Below are positions 1 to 8,861 of a DNA stretch of 64,000 bases, one piece after another (the first letter of the stretch is position 1; each line of letters opens with the position of its first letter). The stretch is from Phycisphaeraceae bacterium (lineage in GTDB: Bacteria; Planctomycetota; Phycisphaerae; Phycisphaerales; UBA1924). The notes under the pieces are model-generated. The model searched no databases and was not told the DNA's origin. It saw only the letters and a list, made by a program, of their open reading frames with translations. The position numbers and the translations under genes are program-made. The stretch is from positions 24,380 to 88,379 of the forward strand of contig JAHBXG010000015.1 in NCBI GenBank assembly GCA_019636565.1. The letters run 5' to 3'.

Positions 1-8
1 CTCCGGGC

Positions 9-440
9 TTGATCCGCGTGCTGTGCGTAGATGACAGCGCCGACATCACCGCGATGCTTGCGCTGTGCATCGAGCGCGAGGCCGACATGGAGAGCGTGGG
101 CAGCCTGAGTGCGGCGGATGATCTGCTGATTGAGGCAAAGCGGTCGCGTGCCGACGTTGTGCTTTTGGACGTGGGGATGCCGGGAATGGATGCGCTGGAG
201 ATGCTGCGAAAGTTGATCGCGATCAATCCGCCGCGGTGCGGCGAAGGCGATGAGACAGAGAGCAAGGTGCGGCCGGTTCGCGTGATCGTCTTCAGCGGTC
301 ATAGCGACCAGAAGACAGTGGACGATGCGGCCAAAGCCGGAGCGTGCGGCTATCTCTCGAAAAGCGTTGAGATTCCGGTGATTCTGGAGGCGATACGCCA
401 AGTGGCGCACGGCGAGGAATCGTTTCGGGTTTGGGGATAG
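9..440 (+). CDS. Receiver-only response regulator (possibly 5'-truncated)
   Basis: A CheY-like receiver domain with no output domain. Visible landmarks are the acidic pair D8-D9 in the first strand, the phospho-acceptor D54 in LLDVGMPGMD, the switch Ser at S96 (VIVFSGH) and the conserved Lys at K118 (YLSKS). A short polar insertion (about residues 76-89) separates helix 3 from strand 4. The start used is TTG at 9; the frame is open to the window edge, so the true start may lie outside. Such proteins relay phosphate from a histidine kinase in the cytoplasm; no kinase is next to it here, so its partner is unknown. Confidence 0.85.
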   Translation: MIRVLCVDDSADITAMLALCIEREADMESVGSLSAADDLLIEAKRSRADVVLLDVGMPGMDALEMLRKLIAINPPRCGEGDETESKVRPVRVIVFSGHSDQKTVDDAAKAGACGYLSKSVEIPVILEAIRQVAHGEESFRVWG

Positions 441-648
441 GCGGGTCCGCGCGGTTTGGGGGTGGGGTGGGCGCGCGGGTAACGGTGCGATGGATCGCGT
501 GACGGAAATATGACGTTGGGGGAAGGATCGCATTCGAGGAGAATGCTTTTTGTTCTGCGCGTGGTGAACGCGAAATGATTCGGTAGGCTGGGGGCGGAGA
601 GGCTGGGAATGGGACGAACAGACTTTCTTCCTGTGTTGGAGTTCGCCA

Positions 649-1695
649 TTGAGTGCGATGAACGAAACAGGTGAGATGAGGCACGATGCTTTGCGGTGTC
701 CGCGGTGTGGATATGACCAGGCGGGGATTGCGGCGAGCTGGAAAGATCGGTGTCCGCTCGCGGGAACCTGTTCGGAATGCGGGCTGCTATTTGCGTGGGC
801 TGACGTGTTTGTTCCCCCGCGGTGCGTGGGATTGGTAGAACATGCGGGCGCGGTGCTGGAGTTTGTTGATTGGGGGTTTCGAACTTTTCTGGGAGTGTGG
901 ATGCCGCGGCGGTTTTGGACGCGGGTGAAGTTGGAACATCCCGTGCGTCTTTGGCGCGCGATGGTTTGGTTTGCATGTGCCGTGGTGACTGGATACTTGG
1001 CGGTACCGCTGGCTTGGCGCGGGGTTTCGATCTGTCTCAATCTTGCGATTGGCCTGCCGCGGCTTTCGCCGATCTCGAAAGAAATAGACTGGTGGACGTC
1101 TCTGTGGTGGACCAAATGGAGCCTGCCCGGCCACGGTGTGTTTCGTCATAGCGGCTATTGGAACGGACTCGAGCGCGTGTGGAATCGGTTTGAGTACAGC
1201 GGATACCCATGGTGGTTTCTCCCGCTTGCGTGTATGTGTTCGGTGAGTCCGGCAGTGTTTGTGTTGGCGCCATGGACCCGCGCGCGGGCGCGGATTGAAC
1301 TGCGGCACGTCGCGCGCTGGTGGATCTATGGACAGGGATGGGTGATCGCGTTGCTGCTTTGGCTAATTGGAGTTGCCGTGTGCACAGCGGTGCAGGATGC
1401 CAACGATTTCATTCCGCCAATGCTTGGTTCGGGAACTCTTCTTGTGCCTTCCGCCCCGGGCTGGTATGAAGCACTGAATTGTGGCGCATTTCCCAGCCAA
1501 TCGAACGTGGTGATGCCGTTACTATGGCTGGGATGGCTGATGTGGTGGAACTGGAATGCGCTGGCGCGCGGAATGAGATTGGAACGGCCGGGACGGGTGT
1601 GGGGGGTGCTAATGGTGCCAACTGTTTTGGTTGGAGCGTTGGTTGCGACGGCCGGGATGGCTTGGCTGGGAATCATGGTGCCGGGTGTGAGGTGA
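649..1695 (+). CDS. Zinc-ribbon multi-pass membrane protein, unknown function
   Basis: The N-terminus carries a two-knuckle zinc-ribbon-like motif (CPRCGYD near residue 17, then CSECG about 24 residues later). It is followed by about five hydrophobic segments rich in Trp, typical of a polytopic membrane protein. TTG at 649 has a GGAG seven bases upstream; ATG at 658 in the same frame is the alternative. Proteins with a short Cys-rich head and several membrane spans are common and uncharacterised in planctomycetes. I do not recognise the family and assign no activity. It stands alone, convergent with the HEPN gene downstream. Confidence 0.75.
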   Translation: MSAMNETGEMRHDALRCPRCGYDQAGIAASWKDRCPLAGTCSECGLLFAWADVFVPPRCVGLVEHAGAVLEFVDWGFRTFLGVWMPRRFWTRVKLEHPVRLWRAMVWFACAVVTGYLAVPLAWRGVSICLNLAIGLPRLSPISKEIDWWTSLWWTKWSLPGHGVFRHSGYWNGLERVWNRFEYSGYPWWFLPLACMCSVSPAVFVLAPWTRARARIELRHVARWWIYGQGWVIALLLWLIGVAVCTAVQDANDFIPPMLGSGTLLVPSAPGWYEALNCGAFPSQSNVVMPLLWLGWLMWWNWNALARGMRLERPGRVWGVLMVPTVLVGALVATAGMAWLGIMVPGVR

Positions 1696-1974
1696 TGGAG
1701 CCTTTGCTTGCACCGCTGTTTGCTTTGTGGGTCGATTCACTTTGCAAGTTGCTTTCGGCACGAGTCCTGCTGACACATTCATGAAACGAGCGGCTCGATC
1801 GCGCGTTTCTGGCGGCGTATGGGGCGGTCGATTCGAAGGGTGGATGGAAAGAGGATTGGGCCGAGACGGGTGCGGATTTTGAGGAATTTGCTCCCGATGA
1901 ATGGGGAGAGGAGGTAGAGAGGTGCGGACTGCTTTGTGATTTGAGGAGACCCGAAGGGTTCGAGCCGCATAGCG

Positions 1975-3528
1975 CTATGTCTTCGAACGGTCTTGAATGG
2001 TTGGCAGGAACATCGGAGGAACAATCGCTTCGGATCCTCTTTCCTTCGCGCGCCTCCGCTCTTCGCGATGCACTCCCAGCGAGAGGCAGGTAACTGCCGA
2101 ACACGCAAGTCGAAGAATGGTCATTGTCTTGGCTTCGAGCGACTCGCGAAGAACTGATTTCGCGTATTGGTCACGCAATCCGCTCAATGAACTTGCGTCC
2201 GGCAACAAAAAGTCGTGCACCTTCAGATACTTGTGCTCGAGATGGTTTCGAAGGTCCTTCAGGTCTCGCGAATCGAGCTCAAGAGAGTCCCGAAATGTTT
2301 GTGGGTCGTAGACGTCTCTGGCTAACCAAAACAATCCGCGGAGAGGTAGGTTGGGCGTATCCACGACCATTGGGTTCAGGCCCTTTTTGAAATTCCCTTT
2401 TACAAACCAAACTCGACCGAGAGTGACATCTTGATCCTCCAGGCCTAGCGAATGGTACTTATTGAGGAAGAAAGCACACTTGTCCAAGATCGAATAGGCC
2501 ATTCGGAAAGCGATTTTTAGTTTTTCGATCGCCAGGCCATATACCGCATAGTCGAGTGTGTCCGTCAGATGGGTTTGACGATCAGAGAAGTGCGGTCGGT
2601 GATCCTCATCGGATCCTTCCCACGCCAGGAATCGAGCGGTCACATACTCCTGTTTTATTTGGGTGAACATTCCCACCAAACCCGGTCCGTCATGAATCCC
2701 CGTAACGAGAGAGGGAAGATTCAGAGTGTCTTTCGCTCCGAGCGTTGCGTCGCCGAGAACGACAAGTGGATTCAGGAACAATCGATTGCGAAGCGCCCAT
2801 CGACGATAGTCCCGCTCGCGCTTTGACCGACCTAAATTTGCGGGCGGAATGGAAAGCGGTTTTGATATGAAACCAAGTGGAAGTCGTGTCGCGATACGGT
2901 GTGCGTGTTCCTGCGACGATTCGTACGCACCAGGTTCAAGGTGTTCGCGCGGGGCTTGGATGATGCTGTAGAACGCCGCGTGAAGCAGTACGGCGGATTG
3001 ATCGGTGTTGTAGTGGGCATCTGCGAGCGTTTTCAAGGCGACAGCCCTGTTTACCATCGCCATGCCGAAGTTAGGAAAGTGACGCAGTGCTTCGTCGTAG
3101 GCGGCAATCGCGTCGAGCGGTCGGCCAATCGTGTTGAGCAGGCTGCCCATGTTTGTGAGGATTTGCGTCCGACGGCCGCGTGGAAGCGCCGCAAAACCCT
3201 CCGAGTTTGCGGCGGTACGGAGAGCGAGCAACCCCTGCTCTATTTCCGGTTGCCGCCATTGCCATTCAGAGGGCTTGCCGCGATGCCTTATGGCCCGCAA
3301 TGCTCCCCAAGCATTGGCTGCAAAGTACGAAAGCTCCGCACTATGCGACTTCGCAACGCTCGCGGCTCGCAGTTCGTCTATGACTCGAATTGCGTGTTTC
3401 ACCTCGGATTCTGATCCAGTGTCTTGCGCGCCATCGACCAATATCGCTGCCGCTGTCATTGAGTCGTCTATTGGCATATTCAACAACGTCGGAAGAGCGC
3501 GTACTTCGGAATACTTGGGCATGGCCAT
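1975..3528 (-). CDS. TPR protein with C-terminal HEPN domain (LA2681-like)
   Basis: A 517-residue soluble protein. The central part has tetratricopeptide-like helices (segment LTNMGSLLNTIGRPLDAIAA and the repeat after it). The C-terminal half resembles the LA2681-type HEPN family, with the signature R-x4-H motif RNHLEH (R427, H432) following a long helix pair. HEPN proteins are frequently metal-independent RNases in toxin-antitoxin or defence systems; that is family knowledge, and activity here is inferred. ATG at 3528 is chosen (ATG at 3522 also possible); the frame stays open to 3921 but that part is Pro/Ser/Arg-rich and looks non-coding. The gene is visibly less GC-rich than its neighbours, which fits recent acquisition. 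Confidence 0.75.
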   Translation of the reverse strand: MAMPKYSEVRALPTLLNMPIDDSMTAAAILVDGAQDTGSESEVKHAIRVIDELRAASVAKSHSAELSYFAANAWGALRAIRHRGKPSEWQWRQPEIEQGLLALRTAANSEGFAALPRGRRTQILTNMGSLLNTIGRPLDAIAAYDEALRHFPNFGMAMVNRAVALKTLADAHYNTDQSAVLLHAAFYSIIQAPREHLEPGAYESSQEHAHRIATRLPLGFISKPLSIPPANLGRSKRERDYRRWALRNRLFLNPLVVLGDATLGAKDTLNLPSLVTGIHDGPGLVGMFTQIKQEYVTARFLAWEGSDEDHRPHFSDRQTHLTDTLDYAVYGLAIEKLKIAFRMAYSILDKCAFFLNKYHSLGLEDQDVTLGRVWFVKGNFKKGLNPMVVDTPNLPLRGLFWLARDVYDPQTFRDSLELDSRDLKDLRNHLEHKYLKVHDFLLPDASSLSGLRDQYAKSVLRESLEAKTMTILRLACSAVTCLSLGVHREERRRAKERGSEAIVPPMFLPTIQDRSKT

Positions 3529-3974
3529 GCCGCAAGGTAGCGCGAATCCGGAATGACGGTCACCTTGCGAGGTAGATGGTTTGTGTCTCCTTCGCAGACA
3601 GGGATTCAGGAAGGGGATTTTTGGAGGGAAAGGAGATTGGTGGTGGCGCGAACCGGCGGTTGAAACTGCCGGCAACGATTGTGCGCCCTGGCGGGCGGGG
3701 AGTGAGCGAGAACGTGGTGTGGTTGTCAGGACGGAGTGAGGCGGTGTCGTAGCAGATGTTTTCACCAGCACCGATTCGCGGTGCGGGATTCTGAGATTGC
3801 TTTCCGGAGGTGCCGCGGAGCGCGACGACCCCGGCTGCTCAACGTGACTGCTCCACGGTGAAAGTCGAGGCGATCTCAGATTTGGAGCGCGATCGCTGTT
3901 GCAAAATTGCGATAAAGGCAACCTGGTTGCGGCATGCTGCGGCGCTGGGATTGTGTCTGCATTGCAGACCGGCG
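3529..3974. other. Intergenic stretch without a supported gene
   Basis: Between the HEPN gene and the first dockerin gene, both on the minus strand. Open frames here give low-complexity Pro/Ser/Arg translations without domain character. It should hold the HEPN promoter; no convincing -35/-10 pair was seen. Confidence 0.5.
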
Positions 3975-6326
3975 CTAGGGGCAGATCATGACGTCATAGG
4001 CGGCAACAAAGGTCAGGAAATCTGCGTCGTCGACGAAGCCGTCGTGGGTGAAGTCGGCGTTGCAGTCTGCGCGCATGGCGGGGTCGGCGCAATCGAGGAT
4101 GTCGTAGGCGGTTATAAAGATCGCGAAGTCGGCATCGGTGACGCTGCTATCGCCGTCGAGATCGGCGGGGCAGAAAGAGCAGCCGCCGTAGCGGGCCCAG
4201 GCGATGGAGACTTGGCCCTCGACGCGGGAGAAGTGGCCGCCGACGAAGAGTTCGTCACCCCAGGAAAAGAGCGTTTGTCCAAACGTGTCGAAGTTTCCTG
4301 CGGATTGCCATGATGCTCCGTTCCATTTCGCCAAGCCGTACGACGCAGGGCCCCCCGCAAGTGAGAATTTTCCGACAGCGTAGAGTCCGCCCTTTTTGCT
4401 GGCGAGGCTGTAGACACCATTGGTCGAATCGAGTCCGAGCGATGTCCATGAACTTCCGTTCCAACTGGCGACCCCGTGGGCGACAGTGCCGCCGGCGGAG
4501 TTAAACGCTCCGCCGACGATGAGATCGCCGTTGTGAACAGTGAGCGCGAGGACAACACCCGCAGGGTCGTCGATGCCAACGCCGAGGGGAGCCCACCGAT
4601 TGCCATCCCAGCGAGCGATGTGTGCGGCAGCGATTGCGTCCACTGAAGAGAATCTGCCGCCGGCGATTAGTTCGCCCTGGTAGAGAGCGAGCGCGAAAAT
4701 CGCATTATCCGCGCCGCTTCCGAGCGGGTACCACGCGGCTCCGTCCCAGCGCGCAATGCGGAGCGCGGTAGCTCCATCGGCGGAGGTGAAATGACCCGCG
4801 GCAATGAGATCTCCGTTGAAGGTCTTCACGTCCTGCACTTGTGCGTTCACGCCAAGCCCGAGAGCGGACCACTGAACTCCGTTCCAGGCCGCAATGTTGT
4901 TGACGGTGGTTTGGCCGGAGCGGTTGAACGTCCCGCCGGCGATGAGTTGTCCGCGAAACGACGCGATGGTCGTCACATAGGGAACATCGCTGGTATGACT
5001 GAGTCCGGCACCCAGTGGTGTCCAGGCTCCTCCATGATTCAAAGCGATATTTGCGGCAGGGTTCGCACCAGGTGCGGTCAATGTGCCGCCCAATACAAGA
5101 TCGCCATTCCACTGACCGAACGAGGCGACCAGTGGAGTCTGATCGGCGTAAATGAAACCCGGAGGTGCGGGAAGGCTGGGACCATTGCCAACAGATTTCC
5201 AGTTCGTTCCGTTCCACTGCGCGATGGAACAGCTCACCGGCGCGTCGGAAGTGAAGGTGCCCCCGACGATCACGCTGGCGCCGAATTTTGCAATTGTTCG
5301 AATAGCGAACGTGGACCCATTTTGCGGGTTGCGAATGCCCGTTCCTACGGCGTTCCACTTCACGCCATCCCATGTTGCGACGGAATTTGCTGAAGCACCT
5401 GCGGCGGAAGTGAATGGCCCGGCAGCGAAGAGCACGCCGTTATGTTCGATGAGAGAGGTGACGCCGACGGTGCCGGGCCCGGACATTCCGCCGTTCGTTA
5501 CGTTTGTCCAGGTGGTGCCGTTCCACCGGCGTACGACGCCCGCTTCTCCTGAGTAAAGAAAGCCGTTATAAACGCATAGGGCTCTGCTGCTGTGCGAGAG
5601 CGAGTCGCCTTGCCAAGTTGAACCGTTCCAGGTGGCGAAGCCGCTGCCTGTTGAACCGGGGATGGTGAAGAAGCCCCCCGCGCGAAGCTGGCCCTGGAAT
5701 TGAGCGAACGTGACCACTCCATCCAAATAACTGGAAACGCCGCCGCCGAGAGCGTTCCATGCGACGCCGTCCCATGCGGCGACGTTGTTTGTCGTGACTC
5801 CGCCTGCGGAAGAAAAGACACCGCCTGCGTAAAGCGTGTCGCCGATGGCGTAGAGCGCGCTGACGGTTCCAACAATGCCAAGGCCCAAGGGCTGCCAAGT
5901 TGAACCATTCCAACGCGCGATGCTGTTTGCGGCAACTCCGTCGATGTGATCAAAGTTGCCGGCGGCGATGAGTTCGCCTTTGTAATCGCAGAGTGCACGA
6001 ATTGAAAAGCTGTGATAGCCCTGAATGCCGGATCCGAAGGGATGCCACTCACCATCCCAGTATGCGAGCGAATTTGCGAAGACGTTGCCCGCGCTGTTGA
6101 ACGAGCCCGCGGCCACAAGCACCTGATGTGGTCCACCGGGACCGTTCATGGTCCATTCGAGCGTCGCGTAGACATCACCCGAAATGCCGGGGTCGCCCTG
6201 ATCGGGACCGAAAAGCCATTGATCGACGCACTGCGCGGATGCGCGAGTTTGAAGCATCGTGCTCACTACGAGCGATGCGATGCCGAGAACGATCCGCGTA
6301 AGACGATATTGATTCCCACGACCCAT
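3975..6326 (-). CDS. Secreted WD/kelch-like repeat protein with C-terminal dockerin
   Basis: A 783-residue exported protein. A signal peptide (hydrophobic stretch ending RASAQC, about residues 1-32) is followed by about a dozen tandem repeats of 45-60 residues with the pattern W-dG..W..LG.G, then nGdLiaGG.F..a, as in beta-propeller-like repeats. The last ~66 residues are a four-Cys paired EF-hand module (CPADLDGDSSV... ending MICP). ATG at 6326 is chosen because the signal peptide starts there; the frame extends to 6410. The repeat text (building, site, count-like phrases of W/G/D) gives no catalytic residues, so a binding or structural role on the cell surface is inferred. Confidence 0.85.
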   Translation of the reverse strand: MGRGNQYRLTRIVLGIASLVVSTMLQTRASAQCVDQWLFGPDQGDPGISGDVYATLEWTMNGPGGPHQVLVAAGSFNSAGNVFANSLAYWDGEWHPFGSGIQGYHSFSIRALCDYKGELIAAGNFDHIDGVAANSIARWNGSTWQPLGLGIVGTVSALYAIGDTLYAGGVFSSAGGVTTNNVAAWDGVAWNALGGGVSSYLDGVVTFAQFQGQLRAGGFFTIPGSTGSGFATWNGSTWQGDSLSHSSRALCVYNGFLYSGEAGVVRRWNGTTWTNVTNGGMSGPGTVGVTSLIEHNGVLFAAGPFTSAAGASANSVATWDGVKWNAVGTGIRNPQNGSTFAIRTIAKFGASVIVGGTFTSDAPVSCSIAQWNGTNWKSVGNGPSLPAPPGFIYADQTPLVASFGQWNGDLVLGGTLTAPGANPAANIALNHGGAWTPLGAGLSHTSDVPYVTTIASFRGQLIAGGTFNRSGQTTVNNIAAWNGVQWSALGLGVNAQVQDVKTFNGDLIAAGHFTSADGATALRIARWDGAAWYPLGSGADNAIFALALYQGELIAGGRFSSVDAIAAAHIARWDGNRWAPLGVGIDDPAGVVLALTVHNGDLIVGGAFNSAGGTVAHGVASWNGSSWTSLGLDSTNGVYSLASKKGGLYAVGKFSLAGGPASYGLAKWNGASWQSAGNFDTFGQTLFSWGDELFVGGHFSRVEGQVSIAWARYGGCSFCPADLDGDSSVTDADFAIFITAYDILDCADPAMRADCNADFTHDGFVDDADFLTFVAAYDVMICP

Positions 6327-6936
6327 ATGAGCAACTTTGCGTAGAAACCGTGCACAAGGTTGCGGTCGCTCCGGATTTTGCCTGACAATTTGAGCTGCGG
6401 AATTGGGCACGCGAAAAACTCATGGTGCGCCGGGTTGTGCCTTGAAAGAGTTGCCGATCGGAGATTTCAGATCGAGGGCGTGGGTGCAGCGGAGCCGAGC
6501 GACAGAGAAGCGACGGGCCAGAGAAAGCCATACAGGCCATGCCGATGCTTGAGAATACTGAAAAATGAACTTGACAATTGGTTTATTTATTAACAAACCA
6601 TCGGGATGTGGGTGGGCTTTGGGGCTGTATTGCCGCGGGTAGTTAATTTTGTCAATGAACCCCCCCCTCCCTCGGGGACGAGGCTTCGGAAGCGGGCAAA
6701 ATGCGCGAGCCGCGGAAGCGGAATTGTCGTATAGAGACAAGCGCGGAGGGTGGGCGATGGTGTGGGAGGGGTGGAGTGGGGGTGGAGTGGGGGCGGAGTG
6801 GGGGTGCAGTAGGGGTGGGGCGGGTAGACTTGCGGCCCTGGATGGCGGCCCTCGATTGGTGAGCAGGCCGACGCCGGGTTCAGAAGTGGTATCTTGCCGC
6901 GCTCGGGAAGACGTGGCTTTTTGCGGAGACTGATTT
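6327..6936. other. Intergenic region with AT-rich patch and G-rich repeats
   Basis: Divergent spacer between the repeat protein and the membrane coiled-coil gene. It holds an unusually AT-rich patch (6570-6600) including a TTGACA at 6571 and the inverted hexamers TGGTTT/AAACCA, a C-run at 6661-6668, and the G-rich tandem repeat listed separately. Open frames across it are not supported as genes. Confidence 0.5.
6772..6824 (+). repeat. 11-bp G-rich tandem repeat
   Basis: Two exact units TGGAGTGGGGG, one with a single change (CGGAGTGGGGG), one more diverged (TGCAGTAGGGG), then TGGGGCGGG. Each unit ends in a run of four or five G, so the strand could form a G-quadruplex. It lies about 110 bases before the start of the next gene. 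Confidence 0.85.
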
Positions 6937-8337
6937 ATGGCGAGCCGGACGAGCACGAGTGTTGGAGTTGGCGTGGCGTTGACGCTGTTGGGCCTGGCGG
7001 CTCTGGGGCTGTTCATCACGTCGGCGGTGTTGTACGGCAAGTTCAATCAGTCACAGCGCGAGTTGAACGAGGCGAAGGTGGGCATCCGCGATTTCATTCG
7101 CGATGGTGAGCGTCAGCAGGACGACATCCGGCAGTTGGTTGAGGCGGCGAAGAAGGCGCAGGGGCAGTCGCTCGTGGCGTATCTCGTCAAGAGCAACAAG
7201 GAGATTGCGTCGGCGGTGACGGGCAACTCGAACGACACGGTCGATCGGCTGCTCGAACAGATGCGCGCGGAATCGTCCAAATCGAACAACACGCCGCTGC
7301 TGCGGCTTTCACAGGAGCGGGCGTCGAAGGTGGAAGAACTCAGCACAAAGCTTGAGCAGGTTGAAGCGGCGCGGCTGGCGGCGCAGACCGATCTGAAGAA
7401 CGAGCAGGAGCGTGTGGCGGGGATCATGCAGCGCCACGAGGAGACGCTCGCGGCGCTCAACAAGGAAGTCGGGACGTACAAGGACGAATTGTCCAAGTAT
7501 CGCAGCGGAATCGAGAACGTTCGGGATCAGGCCGAGAAGCAGTTTGAGAGCCAGATGGCGTCGGCCAAGGCACGCGAGACCGAACTGAGCGGGCGCGTGA
7601 GCGACCTGCAGCAAAAGAGCCTGATCCTCGAGGATCAGTTGGCGCGGCTGCGGGGCGAGCGGAGCAAGACCACGGCGCGCGGCACATCAGAGGATGCGTT
7701 GGTGGACGGCACGATCATCGGCGTCGATACGACGCAGCGGCAGGTGTTCCTGAACGTTGGACGGACGCAGAAGGCCGTAATCGGGATGTCATTCGCGGTG
7801 TACAACGACGCGAACTCGATCAAGACGGACGAGGACGGCAACTACAAGCCGGGCAAGGCGACGATCGAGATCATCAACGTTGGGCAGGATTCGAGCACGG
7901 CGCGAATCGTGAGCGAGACCAAGGGCAACCCCATCGTGACGGGCGACGTAATCGCCAACGCGGTGTTCGACCCGATGAAGATCTACAAGTTTGTGATCTA
8001 TGGCAACTTTGACACCAAGGGCACGGGCATTCCGACGGCCTCGGGCCGCACGGATATCGCGGCGATGGTGACGAGTTGGGGCGGTGAAGTGTTGGATGAT
8101 CTCGAGGGCGATGTGGACTTCCTGGTGCTGGGTGAGCGTCCGGTGCTGCCGCCGCGGCCGGGTGTGGATCAGCCGATCGAAGTCGTGCAGGAATACGTGC
8201 GGCTGGAGCGTGCGGTGAACAAGTACAACGAACTCCTGAAGCAGGCAACGGCGATGGGGCTGCCGGTGCTGAACGAGAACCGGTTCTACACGCTGACGGG
8301 TCAGACGCCGGTCAGCCGCAAAACGGTCATGCGGTAA
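6937..8337 (+). CDS. Membrane-anchored coiled-coil protein with C-terminal BRCT-like domain
   Basis: 466 residues. A single N-terminal membrane span (about residues 9-32) is followed by a long coiled coil (about 40-230), a beta-rich segment containing NVGRTQKAVIGMSFAVY, and a C-terminal region (about 347-455) that matches the BRCT pattern: FVIYGNFDTKG, then IAAMVTSWGGEVLDDL, VDFLVLG, and a final helix KQATAMGLPVLNENRFY. A GGAG eight bases before the ATG supports the start and a strong hairpin terminator follows the stop. The fold call is from pattern only; the Trp typical of BRCT is replaced by Phe. Role unknown; envelope location is inferred from the span. Confidence 0.8.
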   Translation: MASRTSTSVGVGVALTLLGLAALGLFITSAVLYGKFNQSQRELNEAKVGIRDFIRDGERQQDDIRQLVEAAKKAQGQSLVAYLVKSNKEIASAVTGNSNDTVDRLLEQMRAESSKSNNTPLLRLSQERASKVEELSTKLEQVEAARLAAQTDLKNEQERVAGIMQRHEETLAALNKEVGTYKDELSKYRSGIENVRDQAEKQFESQMASAKARETELSGRVSDLQQKSLILEDQLARLRGERSKTTARGTSEDALVDGTIIGVDTTQRQVFLNVGRTQKAVIGMSFAVYNDANSIKTDEDGNYKPGKATIEIINVGQDSSTARIVSETKGNPIVTGDVIANAVFDPMKIYKFVIYGNFDTKGTGIPTASGRTDIAAMVTSWGGEVLDDLEGDVDFLVLGERPVLPPRPGVDQPIEVVQEYVRLERAVNKYNELLKQATAMGLPVLNENRFYTLTGQTPVSRKTVMR

Positions 8338-8356
8338 GGCGAAGCAGAATGCAGTG

Positions 8357-8388
8357 AACGCCGCTTGCGAGAGCGGCGTTTTTCTTTT
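8357..8388 (+). terminator. Rho-independent terminator
   Basis: Perfect 9-bp stem AACGCCGCT/AGCGGCGTT with a six-base loop, followed by a T-rich tract; it sits 19 bases after the coiled-coil gene. Confidence 0.85.
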
Positions 8389-8861
8389 CCGGCGGTGCGC
8401 GTAAGTGATTGACGCGGCTCGACTTTGAAAATTCGTTCACGCGGCTGGGAGGGCGAAGCGACAGGGTGATGTGGAAACACGGTGGATAACGCGCCGGGTG
8501 ACGACGCTGAGGAGGGTTTGAAAGGGAAGGTGGGGTATCAAGCGACAGCAGCCGACGCCTCGAACCGCGCGCCCGGCGCCGGCAACGACACGGAAACGAC
8601 AGAATGTGCAGAGTGGTGTGCGCCGTGCAATCTCTTGAATTCACGAGAGTTGCGCGGCTTCCGGGAGATTCGTCCACCGGACGACAGGACCTGTTACTAC
8701 GACGACTGAATGTATCTCTCTTACCAGGAAGAAAGACATTCGGGCCGGGGGACACCTTGGACCTTGGGAGCGTTTTCAGGAACGGGGTGGATGGGACGAG
8801 GTTTGTGTGTGGAAACGTTGGTGGATGAAATCGCCGCGAGAGGGCGCGCCCGGACGCGAGT
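8389..8861. other. Intergenic stretch without a supported gene
   Basis: Between a plus-strand terminator and the 3' end of mutM (minus strand). Short frames exist on both strands, but none has a ribosome site with a plausible protein. Nothing else seen. Confidence 0.5.
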
